43,718 nt of DNA from Candidatus Iainarchaeum andersonii SCGC AAA011-E11 (lineage in GTDB: Archaea > Iainarchaeota > Iainarchaeia > Iainarchaeales > Iainarchaeaceae), in contig AQRS01000041.1 of NCBI GenBank assembly GCA_000402355.1, forward strand, positions 1-43,718. The letters are read 5' to 3'. Made by a program: the position numbers and the translations under genes. The notes under the pieces were generated by a model. That model saw only the letters and a list, made by a program, of their open reading frames with translations, was not told the DNA's origin and did no database searches. This document shows positions 16,444-23,962 of the stretch, in pieces; position 1 is the first letter of the stretch; each line of letters begins with the position of its first letter.

Positions 16444-16495
16444 GTCCCTTCGCAGAAGGGACGGCCGTATGCGCACCCAACAGACGCAACTGTTG
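16444..16495. repeat. Two short hairpins between copies of the dnaJ tail
   Basis: GTCCCTTC-GCA-GAAGGGAC (16444-16462) is a perfect eight-pair stem with a three-base loop. CAACAG-ACGCAA-CTGTTG (16478-16495) follows after 15 bases. They occupy the 68 bases between the end of dnaJ and a second copy of its 3' end. A small palindromic insertion that duplicated its target would look like this. Confidence 0.6.
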
Positions 16496-16525
16496 TTTGG
16501 AAAGCTGAAAGGGATGTTTGAGTGA
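16496..16525 (+). repeat. Second copy of the dnaJ 3' end
   Basis: Thirty bases that match 16398-16427 at about 28 positions and would encode FGKLKGMFE and a stop, as dnaJ does. It is not linked to a start codon and is not a gene. A more degenerate third copy is at 16888-16922. Confidence 0.8.
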
Positions 16526-16563
16526 AGGCAAAGTTAATTAACCACTAAAGCGTTCCCTGTTTT

Positions 16564-16866
16564 ATGGCGCCATTAAAACGAAGGAGCCCGATGAAAGGGC
16601 TGGAACTCAGCAAATTCAAAAAGCCAATATCTGAAACAAACATTGCCAGGCTGCACAGGGCAATGTCCAAGGAATATTCCGGCCTGAGCCTGGATTTTGT
16701 GAGGGAAATGGCAAAAAAATATCCGCATGCTTCCGCGCGGGACATTGCGCACATAATAGGAATAAGAAGTATGACATCCCATATCTCGAGTGCTTATAAA
16801 AAATCGCCCGAAGCCGGAAAAGGGAAACCTAGGGGTTACCCGCCCAATGGCCTGGCCAGCAAGTGA
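16564..16866 (+). CDS. Small basic HTH-like protein, unknown
   Basis: A 100-residue Lys/Arg-rich protein starting MAPLKRRSPMKGLELSKF. The middle (about 35-75) reads as a helix-turn-helix: LSLDFVREMAKKYPHASARD then IAHIIGIRSMTSHISSAYKK. The basic Gly/Pro-rich tail may contact DNA or RNA. I do not recognise a family. The gene lies between duplicated pieces of the dnaJ 3' end, so it may have arrived together with that rearrangement. Confidence 0.6.
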   Translation: MAPLKRRSPMKGLELSKFKKPISETNIARLHRAMSKEYSGLSLDFVREMAKKYPHASARDIAHIIGIRSMTSHISSAYKKSPEAGKGKPRGYPPNGLASK

Positions 16867-16887
16867 GCTAGCCGCAAAACAGAATGG

Positions 16888-16922
16888 TTTTTTCGGCAAA
16901 AGCTGAAAGGAATGTTCTGTAG
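16888..16922 (+). repeat. Third, degenerate copy of the dnaJ 3' end
   Basis: The core AAAGCTGAAAGGAATGTTC matches the dnaJ-tail copy at 16500-16518 in 17 of 19 positions; one inserted base breaks the reading frame. It sits just downstream of the 100-residue gene, so that gene is bracketed by dnaJ-tail copies. Confidence 0.55.
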
Positions 16923-17056
16923 CAAACCAATAAAGTAATTCGGTGAATTTTCATGGTTCCTTCTACCCGTAGGGTACGAAGCCTAGTACCCTTGGGCACC
17001 AGGTACTATCTAGCAAACCACCATAAATGCCGAAAAACTTTCGTGGTCTGCTATAG
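16918..17056 (+). repeat. Dispersed double stem-loop element, copy A (interrupted)
   Basis: Homologous to 34636-34729 read on the other strand. Both run from TAGCAAACC to GGTCTGCTATAG, and the last 36 bases (17021-17056) match with one difference. Copy A is interrupted by about 47 bases (about 16958-17004) that contain hairpins TACCC-GTA-GGGTA and AGGGTAC-GAAGCCTA-GTACCCT. It has no open reading frame. A small RNA, or a MITE with imperfect ends (TAGCAAACC against GGTCTGCTA), are the two readings. Confidence 0.75.
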
Positions 17057-17109
17057 CGGAAAATTCACGGATGCAAATTCTTTATTAATTGGAAAACATT
17101 CATTGTTTC

Positions 17110-17658
17110 ATGCGTTTCAAATACCCGAAACTCGCGCTGCTCGCGCTCATTTTCCTGACAAGTTATCTTGTCATGACTGCGGACTTGTTCCGGCCTGCGA
17201 GAAGCTGGATAGTTGACCTCGGATATGCGGGCATTTTGGTTGCAGGCATATTGTACAGCTACGGTTTGACTGCCGCGCCTGCAACCGCCGCGCTCCTAAT
17301 TCTTTCGAAGAGCCAGGGCCTGGTTTTTGCCGCGCTCTTGGGCGGGATAGGCGCCGCTTTCGGGGATTTCGCGATTTTCAAGGTCATAAGGCTCTCTTTC
17401 ATGGATGAAATAAATGAGCTCAAGGGCGAAAAATTCGTTGCCGCACTCAATTCCGCAATACCAAAACCTATCGGGAAATATGTTCTGCCGGTTGTTGCGG
17501 GATTCATTATTTTGTCGCCTTTTCCGGATGAAATAGGGGTTTCGCTCCTGGCTTCATCGGAGAAAATCAGCGGTGCGCATCTCGTGGTAATATCATACGT
17601 GCTTAATACTCTCGGCATATTCCTGATACTTGCTTTGGGGCAAACCGTTCTAGCGTGA
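17110..17658 (+). CDS. Membrane protein, small export/DedA-like, unknown
   Basis: A 182-residue protein with about five or six hydrophobic segments: 6-25, 36-60, 67-85, 121-140 and 158-180. Segments rich in small residues (ATAALLILSKSQGLVFAALLGGIGAAFGDFAIF) and the half-buried SPFPDEIGVSLLASS resemble DedA/SNARE-associated membrane proteins, but the match is weak. The ATG at 17110 was chosen because a TTTATTAATT box lies about 30 bases upstream. It is a single gene with no obvious partner. Confidence 0.65.
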   Translation: MRFKYPKLALLALIFLTSYLVMTADLFRPARSWIVDLGYAGILVAGILYSYGLTAAPATAALLILSKSQGLVFAALLGGIGAAFGDFAIFKVIRLSFMDEINELKGEKFVAALNSAIPKPIGKYVLPVVAGFIILSPFPDEIGVSLLASSEKISGAHLVVISYVLNTLGIFLILALGQTVLA

Positions 17659-17740
17659 GCGCCGAAAACGGCTGCAACCGTATTTGTCGGCACTACTCTT
17701 TTCCGCTATGTTTTTATTTTAGAAGAGATATAAACTTTTC

Positions 17741-17878
17741 ATGGAAACAATAACTATTCCTAAGGAAGAGTATAAGCGCCTCAAAAAGAAGGCCGCAATA
17801 GCTGATGACTTGGTTGCGCAGCTTGAGAAAAGCTTTCAGGACATGCGCGAAGGCAAAATTAAGAAATGGGAAGATTAG
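17741..17878 (+). CDS. Small antitoxin-like protein, convergent with a RelE gene
   Basis: A 45-residue protein, METITIPKEEYKRLKKKA then DDLVAQLEKSFQDMREGKIKKWED. A short strand, a helix and a 'DMREGKI' tail are typical of small archaeal antitoxins that pair with RelE/ParE toxins. Normally such a gene precedes its toxin on the same strand; here it points toward the toxin gene and the two stop codons overlap by four bases. An AGATATAAAC box (about 17726-17735) supports its promoter. Confidence 0.72.
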   Translation: METITIPKEEYKRLKKKAAIADDLVAQLEKSFQDMREGKIKKWED

Positions 17879-18180
17879 AGATTTTCCGCTAATTTTTTGT
17901 AAGCATCCAAATTGCGTGTAACCGAATCAATTATCTTTTGCTGATCTTTCTTGTTGCCGAAAGCAACAAACAATATTTTATTCAGTTCATCATAAACAAG
18001 AAAATACAGCCTTTTTCTCTTGAACTTCTTTTCCTTAAACCACGGGAACCTGAGCGGCTTGCCTGTTTCAGGATTCTCCTTCAGCTTGGAAACTATTTTG
18101 TTTACCCACTCTTTTTCGTCTTTTTCCAAAACCTCCAAAGTTCTCGCGAAAGACTCGGTTTTGTAAATGTCGCAAGACAT
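17875..18180 (-). CDS. relE: RelE/ParE-type toxin
   Basis: A 101-residue protein with the RelE fold order: start MSCDIYKTESFARTLEVLEK, then helices, PLRFPWFKEKKFKRKRLYFLVYD, the strand ILFVAFGNKKDQQKIID and a C-terminal helix. Basic residues on the central strands fit ribosome-dependent mRNA cleavage. The ATG at 18180 begins the conserved region; frame extends to 18234 without conservation. Its likely antitoxin is the convergent 45-residue gene, an unusual arrangement. Confidence 0.8.
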   Translation of the reverse strand: MSCDIYKTESFARTLEVLEKDEKEWVNKIVSKLKENPETGKPLRFPWFKEKKFKRKRLYFLVYDELNKILFVAFGNKKDQQKIIDSVTRNLDAYKKLAENL

Positions 18181-18306
18181 ATCAGATGGGAATATTCGAC
18201 CCAATAAAAACGTTGGGTTGGCTCCCCAAATCACCCTTTTAAGACTTATTCTACTGAAATTGAAGGGAAAACACAGGAACCCAGAACAGCTGTTTTAGTG
18301 GTAAAA

Positions 18307-20733
18307 ATGGGCGAAGAAAAGGGCTTTGATTTCAGGGTAATGGAATCCAAGTGGCAGAAGCACTGGGAAAAAGAGAAAACCTACGGCTTTGACTACAAGA
18401 GCAATGCCGCGATTTACAGCATTGACACTCCGCCTCCCACAGTTTCGGGAAGGATGCATCTCGGCCACGCTTTTTCTTACACGCAGGCGGATTTCATTGC
18501 GCGCTACAAGCGCATGAAAGGCTTCAATGTTTTCTACCCTTTCGGCCTTGATGACAATGGCCTTGCAACCGAAAGGCTTGTGGAAAAAAGCAGGAACATC
18601 CGCGCAAAGGACTTCACGCGAGAGGAATTCATAAAAATCTGCCTCGAGGAAACAAAGAAGCACGAGGAAGCAATGATTGCGGATTTCAAGAGCCTCGGCC
18701 TGAGCGTCGACTGGGGAACTCTTTACAGGACAATTGATGGGCTCGCGCGCAAAACGAGCCAAAAAAGTTTTTTGGAATTGAATAAAATCAAGAGGGTTTA
18801 CAGGAAGGAAGCGCCCTCAATGTGGTGCCCCGCATGCGAAACCGCGATAGCGCAGGCGGAGCTCGAGGATGTTGAAATGGACAGCACATTCAACGACATT
18901 GTCTTCAAGGCGGGCAACGAAAATCTTGTTATTGCAACCACGAGGCCGGAACTTTTGCCGAGCTGCGTCGCGGTTTTCATCCACCCATCGGATAAACGCA
19001 AATCCAAATTGCTCGGAAAAAAAGCGAAGGTTCCTTTGTTCAATTATGAAGTGCCTATAATTGAGGATGCGCGCGTTGATCCCGAAAAAGGAACCGGCAT
19101 TGTCATGTGCTGCACCTTCGGAGACCAAACGGATATGGAGTGGTACTTCGCGCATAATCTGCCTCTTAAAATGAGCATTACTCCTGACGGGAGAATGACT
19201 AAACTCGCGGGAAAATATGAGGGCATGAAAATCAAGGAGGCGCGCAAAAAAATAATAGAGGAATTAAAGGAATCTGGTTTGCTGCTTTCGCAGAAGCCAA
19301 TCAGGCACGCGGTGAATGTGCATGAGAGATGCAAAACCGAAATAGAAATAATGAACGCGAAGCAGTGGTTCCTGAAATACATGGATTTGAAGAAAGAGTT
19401 CCTGAAAAAAGGTAAAGAATTGAAGTGGTATCCTGGACACATGAGGGTGCGTTATGAGAATTGGATTAACGGTTTGCAGTGGGACTGGAGCCTCTCGAGG
19501 CAAAGGTTTTTCGGCGTTCCGTTCCCGGTTTGGTACTGCAAAAAGTGCGGCGCGGAAATATTCGCTTCGGAAGAGCAGCTGCCCATTGACCCGCTGCAGC
19601 ACCAACCGAAGGCAAAGGAATGCCCCAAATGCAAGGGGAAAGAATTCATTCCGGAAAAGGATGTGATGGATACCTGGGCAACTTCCTCGTTGACTCCGCA
19701 GATTAACTCGAAATGGGCTTCGGATGAAAAGTTCCACAAAAAACTTTTCCCCATGAGCCTCAGGCCGCAGGCGCACGACATAATCACTCTGTGGGCCTTC
19801 AACACGGTTGTGAAGGCGTATTTTCACGAGGGCAAACTGCCATGGGAGAACATAATGATTTCCGGGCATGCCTTGGACCCAAAAGGGAGGAAAATGTCAA
19901 AATCCTCGGGGAACGTGATTGAGCCGGTGCAGATGATTGATAAGTATTCCGCTGACATGCTCCGTTATTGGGCGGCCTCGGGAACGCTTGGGGAGGATTT
20001 GCCGTTCCAGGAAAAGGAATTTGTTTCTGGAAAAAAATTTCTTACCAAACTCATGAATGCATCTTCATTTGTCGCGATGAAGACGCAGGGAAGCTCGCTT
20101 GCTGATTTCGAGAAGGAAAAAAAGAATTTGCGCATTGTAGACAAGTGGCTGCTCGCAAGGTTTGAGAAAACAAAAAAAATCGCTTCCGAATCACTTGAAA
20201 ATTACGAGTTCTCGAAGGCTCTTTTGGTTATAAGGAATTTTTTCTGGCTCGAGTTCGCGGATTTTTACATCGAGGAAGTCAAGTACAGGGTTTATGATGA
20301 GAACAGCAAAAGCGGAAAGGCCGCGAAGGCCGTTCTCCTGAAGGTTCTCACTGAAATGGTGAAGATGCTCGCGCCTTTCGTTCCGCACACTTGCGAGGAA
20401 ATTTTCCATGCGAACTTCAAGGGAACAATGAAAACTGATTCAATACACCTGAAGAAGTGGCCTGAGCAGGAAGAGAAAATGATTGATGATGCCGCGGAAA
20501 AAATTGGCGAAGCCGCGAAAAACATTATTGCGGCGCTGCGCAAATACAAGTCTGAGAAGAGCATGGCTATGAATGCGGAGCTCGGCAAGGTTATTGTGTT
20601 CGCGGAAAAAACAAAAGGCCTTGAAGAGGCGCTCGAGGACATAAAGAGGACGATGAATCTCAAGGAAATTGCCATCGCAAAAGGCGAAGGAAAAATAGCG
20701 GTTTCAGAGGGAATTTCACTGGAAGTGGAGTAA
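18307..20733 (+). CDS. valS: Valyl-tRNA synthetase
   Basis: A class I synthetase that charges tRNA-Val and hydrolyses mischarged threonyl-tRNA. The 808-residue protein has the HIGH motif as HLGH (about 51-54) after PPPTVSGRM, an inserted editing domain (about 170-320, with TTRPELLPSC), zinc-binding Cys pairs (YCKKCG and CPKCKG), the KMSKS loop (about 530) and an anticodon-binding domain from about 590. The ATG at 18307 was chosen; an in-frame GTG lies at 18298. Slightly short for an archaeal ValRS but complete. Confidence 0.95.
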   Translation: MGEEKGFDFRVMESKWQKHWEKEKTYGFDYKSNAAIYSIDTPPPTVSGRMHLGHAFSYTQADFIARYKRMKGFNVFYPFGLDDNGLATERLVEKSRNIRAKDFTREEFIKICLEETKKHEEAMIADFKSLGLSVDWGTLYRTIDGLARKTSQKSFLELNKIKRVYRKEAPSMWCPACETAIAQAELEDVEMDSTFNDIVFKAGNENLVIATTRPELLPSCVAVFIHPSDKRKSKLLGKKAKVPLFNYEVPIIEDARVDPEKGTGIVMCCTFGDQTDMEWYFAHNLPLKMSITPDGRMTKLAGKYEGMKIKEARKKIIEELKESGLLLSQKPIRHAVNVHERCKTEIEIMNAKQWFLKYMDLKKEFLKKGKELKWYPGHMRVRYENWINGLQWDWSLSRQRFFGVPFPVWYCKKCGAEIFASEEQLPIDPLQHQPKAKECPKCKGKEFIPEKDVMDTWATSSLTPQINSKWASDEKFHKKLFPMSLRPQAHDIITLWAFNTVVKAYFHEGKLPWENIMISGHALDPKGRKMSKSSGNVIEPVQMIDKYSADMLRYWAASGTLGEDLPFQEKEFVSGKKFLTKLMNASSFVAMKTQGSSLADFEKEKKNLRIVDKWLLARFEKTKKIASESLENYEFSKALLVIRNFFWLEFADFYIEEVKYRVYDENSKSGKAAKAVLLKVLTEMVKMLAPFVPHTCEEIFHANFKGTMKTDSIHLKKWPEQEEKMIDDAAEKIGEAAKNIIAALRKYKSEKSMAMNAELGKVIVFAEKTKGLEEALEDIKRTMNLKEIAIAKGEGKIAVSEGISLEVE

Positions 20734-20780
20734 AAACTTAAATACATGAAAAAGCCTTATGCGCTATACGGGTGCTTTGA

Positions 20781-21296
20781 ATGGGATTCGCGGGGAAAAT
20801 CGTTTTGGTTTTAATCGGCGTTGCCCTGTTGCTGTTTGCCGCGACACAATTCGGCATAATCAATTATAGCGTTGACGGCGTGAACAGGGTTGACGCGAAA
20901 TACGGCCTGGGAGAACAGAAGCTCGTTCCTGGTGATCCAACGGAGCTCGAGGCATACAAAAAAGATTTGCGTAGCGTGATTGTTTTCGGCGACGACAAGA
21001 AAATTGTTGAACTCAAGGAAGCGCTCGCGGAGATGCAGTCCGCAATGAACAATTATTCAGAAAGCGCCGGCGCGATAAATTTGAGCGCGCCTGACTGTTC
21101 ATTCACGGGTGCGGTTGCAAATGCGAAAAAGGAGGCGCAGGCAACGCTTGATTCAGCGAAGAAAGTTGTTGCGTTCCAGAAAACCGTTCCGCATAGCCAG
21201 CTTGGTTATTTGTCGGGAAACACATTCGATTCAGTTATGGCGAATGTTGTTTCTTCGCTTCAGAAATCAGTGAATCAGCTGCAGGCGCTATGCTGA
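20781..21296 (+). CDS. Membrane-anchored extracytoplasmic protein, unknown
   Basis: A 171-residue protein with one N-terminal membrane helix (about 5-27, IVLVLIGVALLLFAATQFGI) and a soluble remainder rich in Ala, Lys and helix-forming residues, ending in Cys. Two coiled-coil-like stretches (about 73-95 and 112-130) are visible. A CTTAAATAC box near 20737-20745 suggests its own promoter. The next gene, bud32, starts 13 bases after its stop, so the two are probably cotranscribed. No family recognised. Confidence 0.65.
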   Translation: MGFAGKIVLVLIGVALLLFAATQFGIINYSVDGVNRVDAKYGLGEQKLVPGDPTELEAYKKDLRSVIVFGDDKKIVELKEALAEMQSAMNNYSESAGAINLSAPDCSFTGAVANAKKEAQATLDSAKKVVAFQKTVPHSQLGYLSGNTFDSVMANVVSSLQKSVNQLQALC

Positions 21297-21309
21297 AAAA
21301 AGTGATTTC

Positions 21310-21919
21310 ATGAAATTGCTTAAGCAGGGTGCGGAAGCGCTGCTCTTTGAATCCGAATACCTCGGCAGAAAAGCAGTCGTGAAGGTTCGCGAGAGGAAAA
21401 AGTACCGCGAAAATTCTTTGGACGAAAAAATCCTTTCGGAAAGGATGCGCGCCGAATGCAATCTCCTTTCAAGGGCGAAAAAGGCCGGAATAAGGACGCC
21501 TGCGATATGGAAGATAGACACGAAGGGCCTGGCCATCACCAGCGAGTTCATTGAAGGAGAAACCCTGCTCGAGGAACTTTCAAAAACTAAAAAGGCGAAA
21601 AAATTCTGCGCTGAAGCCGGAAAAATAATTGGAAAGCTGCATGCGAACAATATCGTCCATGGGGATTTGACAACAAGCAACATTCTGCTACATAAAAATT
21701 CTTTGGTTTTCCTTGATTTCGGCTTGGGTTCAATAAGTTCGAAGATTGAGGATTTTGCGGTTGATTTGCTCGCGTTCAAAAAGACCTTCGCCGCGACGCA
21801 TTACAAAATAATCAGGGAATGGAAAAAATGTTGAAAGGGCTTATTGCGCCGAATTCGCGCAGGGAAAGGCTGTTTTGAGGCATTTGAAAGAGGTGGAGGC
21901 GCGAACGAGGTATTACTGA
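21310..21919 (+). pseudogene. bud32: Bud32, KEOPS kinase, frameshifted near the C-terminus
   Basis: An RIO-like small kinase/ATPase of the KEOPS complex that partners Kae1. Visible are the ATP-binding start (KQGAEALLF), Lys25, the catalytic segment IVHGDLTTSNIL with Asp119 and the LDFGLGS metal motif with Asp136. The frame stops at 21834 after WKKC, about 30 residues short of the family. In the +1 frame, the run of six A at 21823-21828 leads into NVERAYCAEFAQGKAVLRHL then KEVEARTRYY and a stop at 21919, which matches the usual Bud32 C-terminus. One extra A would explain this: a sequencing error, a real mutation or recoding. The catalytic core is intact. Confidence 0.85.
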
Positions 21920-21926
21920 AGCGAAT

Positions 21927-21938
21927 AGTTAATATAGC
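21927..21938 (+). promoter_or_regulatory. TATA box of the 172-residue unknown gene
   Basis: AGTTAATATAGC lies about 25 bases before the ATG at 21958. This fits a leaderless mRNA and decides the start over longer in-frame extensions that run into the bud32 3' end. Confidence 0.5.
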
Positions 21939-21957
21939 ACGGCACGGAATTGTTTTT

Positions 21958-22476
21958 ATGGCGGCTTTACACAGAACTAGGAATAGATTAAAGAATAGAT
22001 TAGCTGGTATCGGCAACCTCAATGAATTGGATTTGAAAAAACCAAGAAGGCCGCACAAAAGGCAAATAGGGGCTTATGCTTCAGAATTTTGGCCAGAATT
22101 TACCCTTGATGCAATAGCAAAAACACTTGACATCAAGGTACCAAATATTAGCACAGGAAGAAAAATATTAAACCTGCCAAAAAGGCGCAAGCCTGAAAAG
22201 GAAAAAATTGAAACGGCAACAAAAAAATCAGAGACAAAAAGAGAAACCCGTGGAATGCAAAGCACGAAAGAAATTAAGAGCACAGTTAATCCGCGTGCAT
22301 GGATTAGCTCGGCAAGAAAGATGCAGTCAGAAGGAGGGCCTGGCGCAGCAATGGCGGAAAGTCTCCTAAGGGTGTATTACAACACAACGGCATTGGGAGT
22401 CAGGGAGCGTTTCCCGAAGGACTATAAAGAAGGGTGGCGAAAAATAATGGATATGCGCAGAAAACTTGGGATTTGA
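21958..22476 (+). CDS. Basic HTH-containing protein, unknown
   Basis: A 172-residue, very basic protein. An HTH-like segment (FTLDAIAKTLDIKVPNISTG) lies at about 48-68, followed by a Lys/Glu-rich linker (about 75-115). The C-terminal domain (PRAWISSARKMQ, LLRVYYNTTALGVRERFP, KEGWRKIMDMRRKLGI) is helical. The look is of a DNA-binding protein but I do not recognise the family. The start is set by the TATA box at 21927. Confidence 0.6.
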   Translation: MAALHRTRNRLKNRLAGIGNLNELDLKKPRRPHKRQIGAYASEFWPEFTLDAIAKTLDIKVPNISTGRKILNLPKRRKPEKEKIETATKKSETKRETRGMQSTKEIKSTVNPRAWISSARKMQSEGGPGAAMAESLLRVYYNTTALGVRERFPKDYKEGWRKIMDMRRKLGI

Positions 22477-22616
22477 AGCAGCACAGCAGCCTTTTTATAG
22501 TTTTCCTTAGGGAGGAATAGTATACAATTTTTGTTTCAAAAGGCTTTTCCTCGCCTTGGAAGGGGTGGAGAGGTCAAAAAATAAAGTATTTCAATTTCAA
22601 AAAAAAGTGGTTTTGA

Positions 22617-23072
22617 ATGGCAAGAATGCATTCAGGCGCAAAGGGCAAGAGCGGCAGTACGCCGCCGGCTTCAAAGAAGAGCCCAAACTGGGTCGAGTAC
22701 AAGGCGGATGAGGTCGCGGAAATAATTGTTTCGCTCGCGAACTCCGGAATGACTCCAAGCGAAATCGGAATGGCTCTGCGCGATCAATACGGCATCCCGA
22801 GCGTGAAAAACCTTACCGGAAAAAACATTGAGAAAATCCTTTCGGAGAACAAGCTCGGGTCGGACATTCCAAGGGACATGCTTAACCTGATAAAGAAATC
22901 CGTTGAGGTGCAGAGCCACATGAAGAAGAACCACAAGGACACCACTGCAAAGCGCGGTTACCAGCTTACCGTGAGCAAAATAAGGAGGCTCACCATTTAC
23001 TACACAAAAAAAGGACGCCTGCCAAAGGGCTGGAAGTACACTCCCGAAAGCGCCGCGCTCCTGGTGAAGTGA
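22617..23072 (+). CDS. rps15: Ribosomal protein uS15 (S13e/S15)
   Basis: A 151-residue archaeal S15. The N-terminal archaeal/eukaryal extension (MARMHSGAKGKSGS) precedes the conserved PSEIGMALRDQYGIPSVK and the helical core HMKKNHKDTTAKRGYQ with SKIRRLTIYYTKKGRLPKGW. It binds 16S rRNA in the platform of the small subunit. A TTTTTATAG box near 22491 is a likely promoter. It is separated from the next ribosomal gene, rps3ae, by 260 bases of palindromic spacer, which is unusual for such a pair. Confidence 0.96.
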   Translation: MARMHSGAKGKSGSTPPASKKSPNWVEYKADEVAEIIVSLANSGMTPSEIGMALRDQYGIPSVKNLTGKNIEKILSENKLGSDIPRDMLNLIKKSVEVQSHMKKNHKDTTAKRGYQLTVSKIRRLTIYYTKKGRLPKGWKYTPESAALLVK

Positions 23073-23332
23073 TTTTATGGGTTATGAATTAACTGCAAGC
23101 GAAGCGGGCCAACAGTTTCGTCCGAGAAGTGCCTCGGAAGGGCACGGCGGATTGTTGGGTACGAGTACCATCTTCGCCTTGAGGCTCGATAGTAAATGTC
23201 CCGCTTTGCGGGACCAAGGCCCTGCGAAGCAGGGGCTGTCGCTCCCAACCGGCGAAAGGGTTGCGCGCGGCGTTGAGCCCTCTGAGGCGAAATCCTCGGA
23301 GAGGGAAATGCGCGTGGGGAAGTGATTTGAAT
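23073..23332. repeat. Palindrome-rich spacer between two ribosomal genes
   Basis: At least five hairpins in about 190 bases: CCGAG-AAGTGC-CTCGG (about 23122-23137), GGTAC-GA-GTACC (23158-23169), GTCCCGC-TTT-GCGGGAC (23198-23214), CCCTGC-GAA-GCAGGG (23220-23234) and CCCTCTGAGG-CGAAAT-CCTCGGAGAGGG (about 23278-23305). The GC content is higher than in other spacers here. An 82-codon frame runs through it but looks like a by-product of the repeats. It may be an insertion of dispersed palindromic elements, or a structured RNA. Confidence 0.65.
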
Positions 23333-23962
23333 ATGGCTCAGAAGGAAAAGGAAGCAAAGGAAGTGACTTCAAAGGAAAAGACGAAGCAGCAGCCCAAGGC
23401 AAGGAAAAAAACCGTCGACAAGTGGAAGAAGAAGGCATGGTACACCATTTTGGCGCCGAAGGAGTTCGAGTTCAGGGAATTGGGAGAAACAATCAGCGAA
23501 AAACCCGAAACACTCATAGGGAGAACCATTACGGTTACCGGCCGCGAATTGGCGAACCAGCCCAAAAAGCAGCACATACACCTCAAGTTCAAGGTTGTCG
23601 AGGTCAAGGCAAGCAAGGCAAACACGATTGTGACCGGCCATGTCATCAAGGACAATTTTTTGAGGCGCATAATCAGGAGGCGCGCGAGCAAGATTATGAG
23701 CATAGCGGATTATTCCTCGAAGGACGGGCCGAAATTCAGGATAAAGATTGCCGCGGTCACGGACAGGAGGGCTTCGAGGGCGCAGAAAACCGCCATCAGG
23801 AAAAGGCTTACAGAGGAAACAACAAAAATAATTCTTGAAACGGACTCGAACAAGGTTGTTGACGAGGTTGTTTTCGGGAACATAACGAACAGCCTTTATG
23901 CCGTGGCAAAAAAAATTGTGCCGTTGAAAAGGATAGAAATAGTAGGCTCAGAGCTTCTGTGA
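23333..23962 (+). CDS. rps3ae: Ribosomal protein eS1 (S3Ae)
   Basis: A 209-residue protein of the small-subunit platform, present in archaea and eukaryotes only. It starts with a Lys/Glu-rich tail and has the typical KKKAWYTILAPKEF, ETLIGRTITVTG, KFKVVEVKA, FLRRIIRRRASKI and ETTKIIL segments. The ATG at 23333 begins the protein; upstream frame to 23261 lies in palindromic spacer. The DUF92 gene overlaps its stop by four bases. Confidence 0.95.
   Translation: MAQKEKEAKEVTSKEKTKQQPKARKKTVDKWKKKAWYTILAPKEFEFRELGETISEKPETLIGRTITVTGRELANQPKKQHIHLKFKVVEVKASKANTIVTGHVIKDNFLRRIIRRRASKIMSIADYSSKDGPKFRIKIAAVTDRRASRAQKTAIRKRLTEETTKIILETDSNKVVDEVVFGNITNSLYAVAKKIVPLKRIEIVGSELL

Noticed and set aside
16428..17109. 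CRISPR array
   Set aside because: There are repeats and hairpins, but no regularly spaced identical repeats with unique spacers and no cas gene in the window.
21844..21957. Longer start for the 172-residue gene
   Set aside because: The extension overlaps the +1-frame C-terminus of bud32, and the TATA box at 21927 points to the ATG at 21958.
23077..23325. 82-codon frame between rps15 and rps3ae
   Set aside because: It runs through consecutive hairpins, has repeat-derived composition and no recognisable domain. The palindromes explain the open frame.
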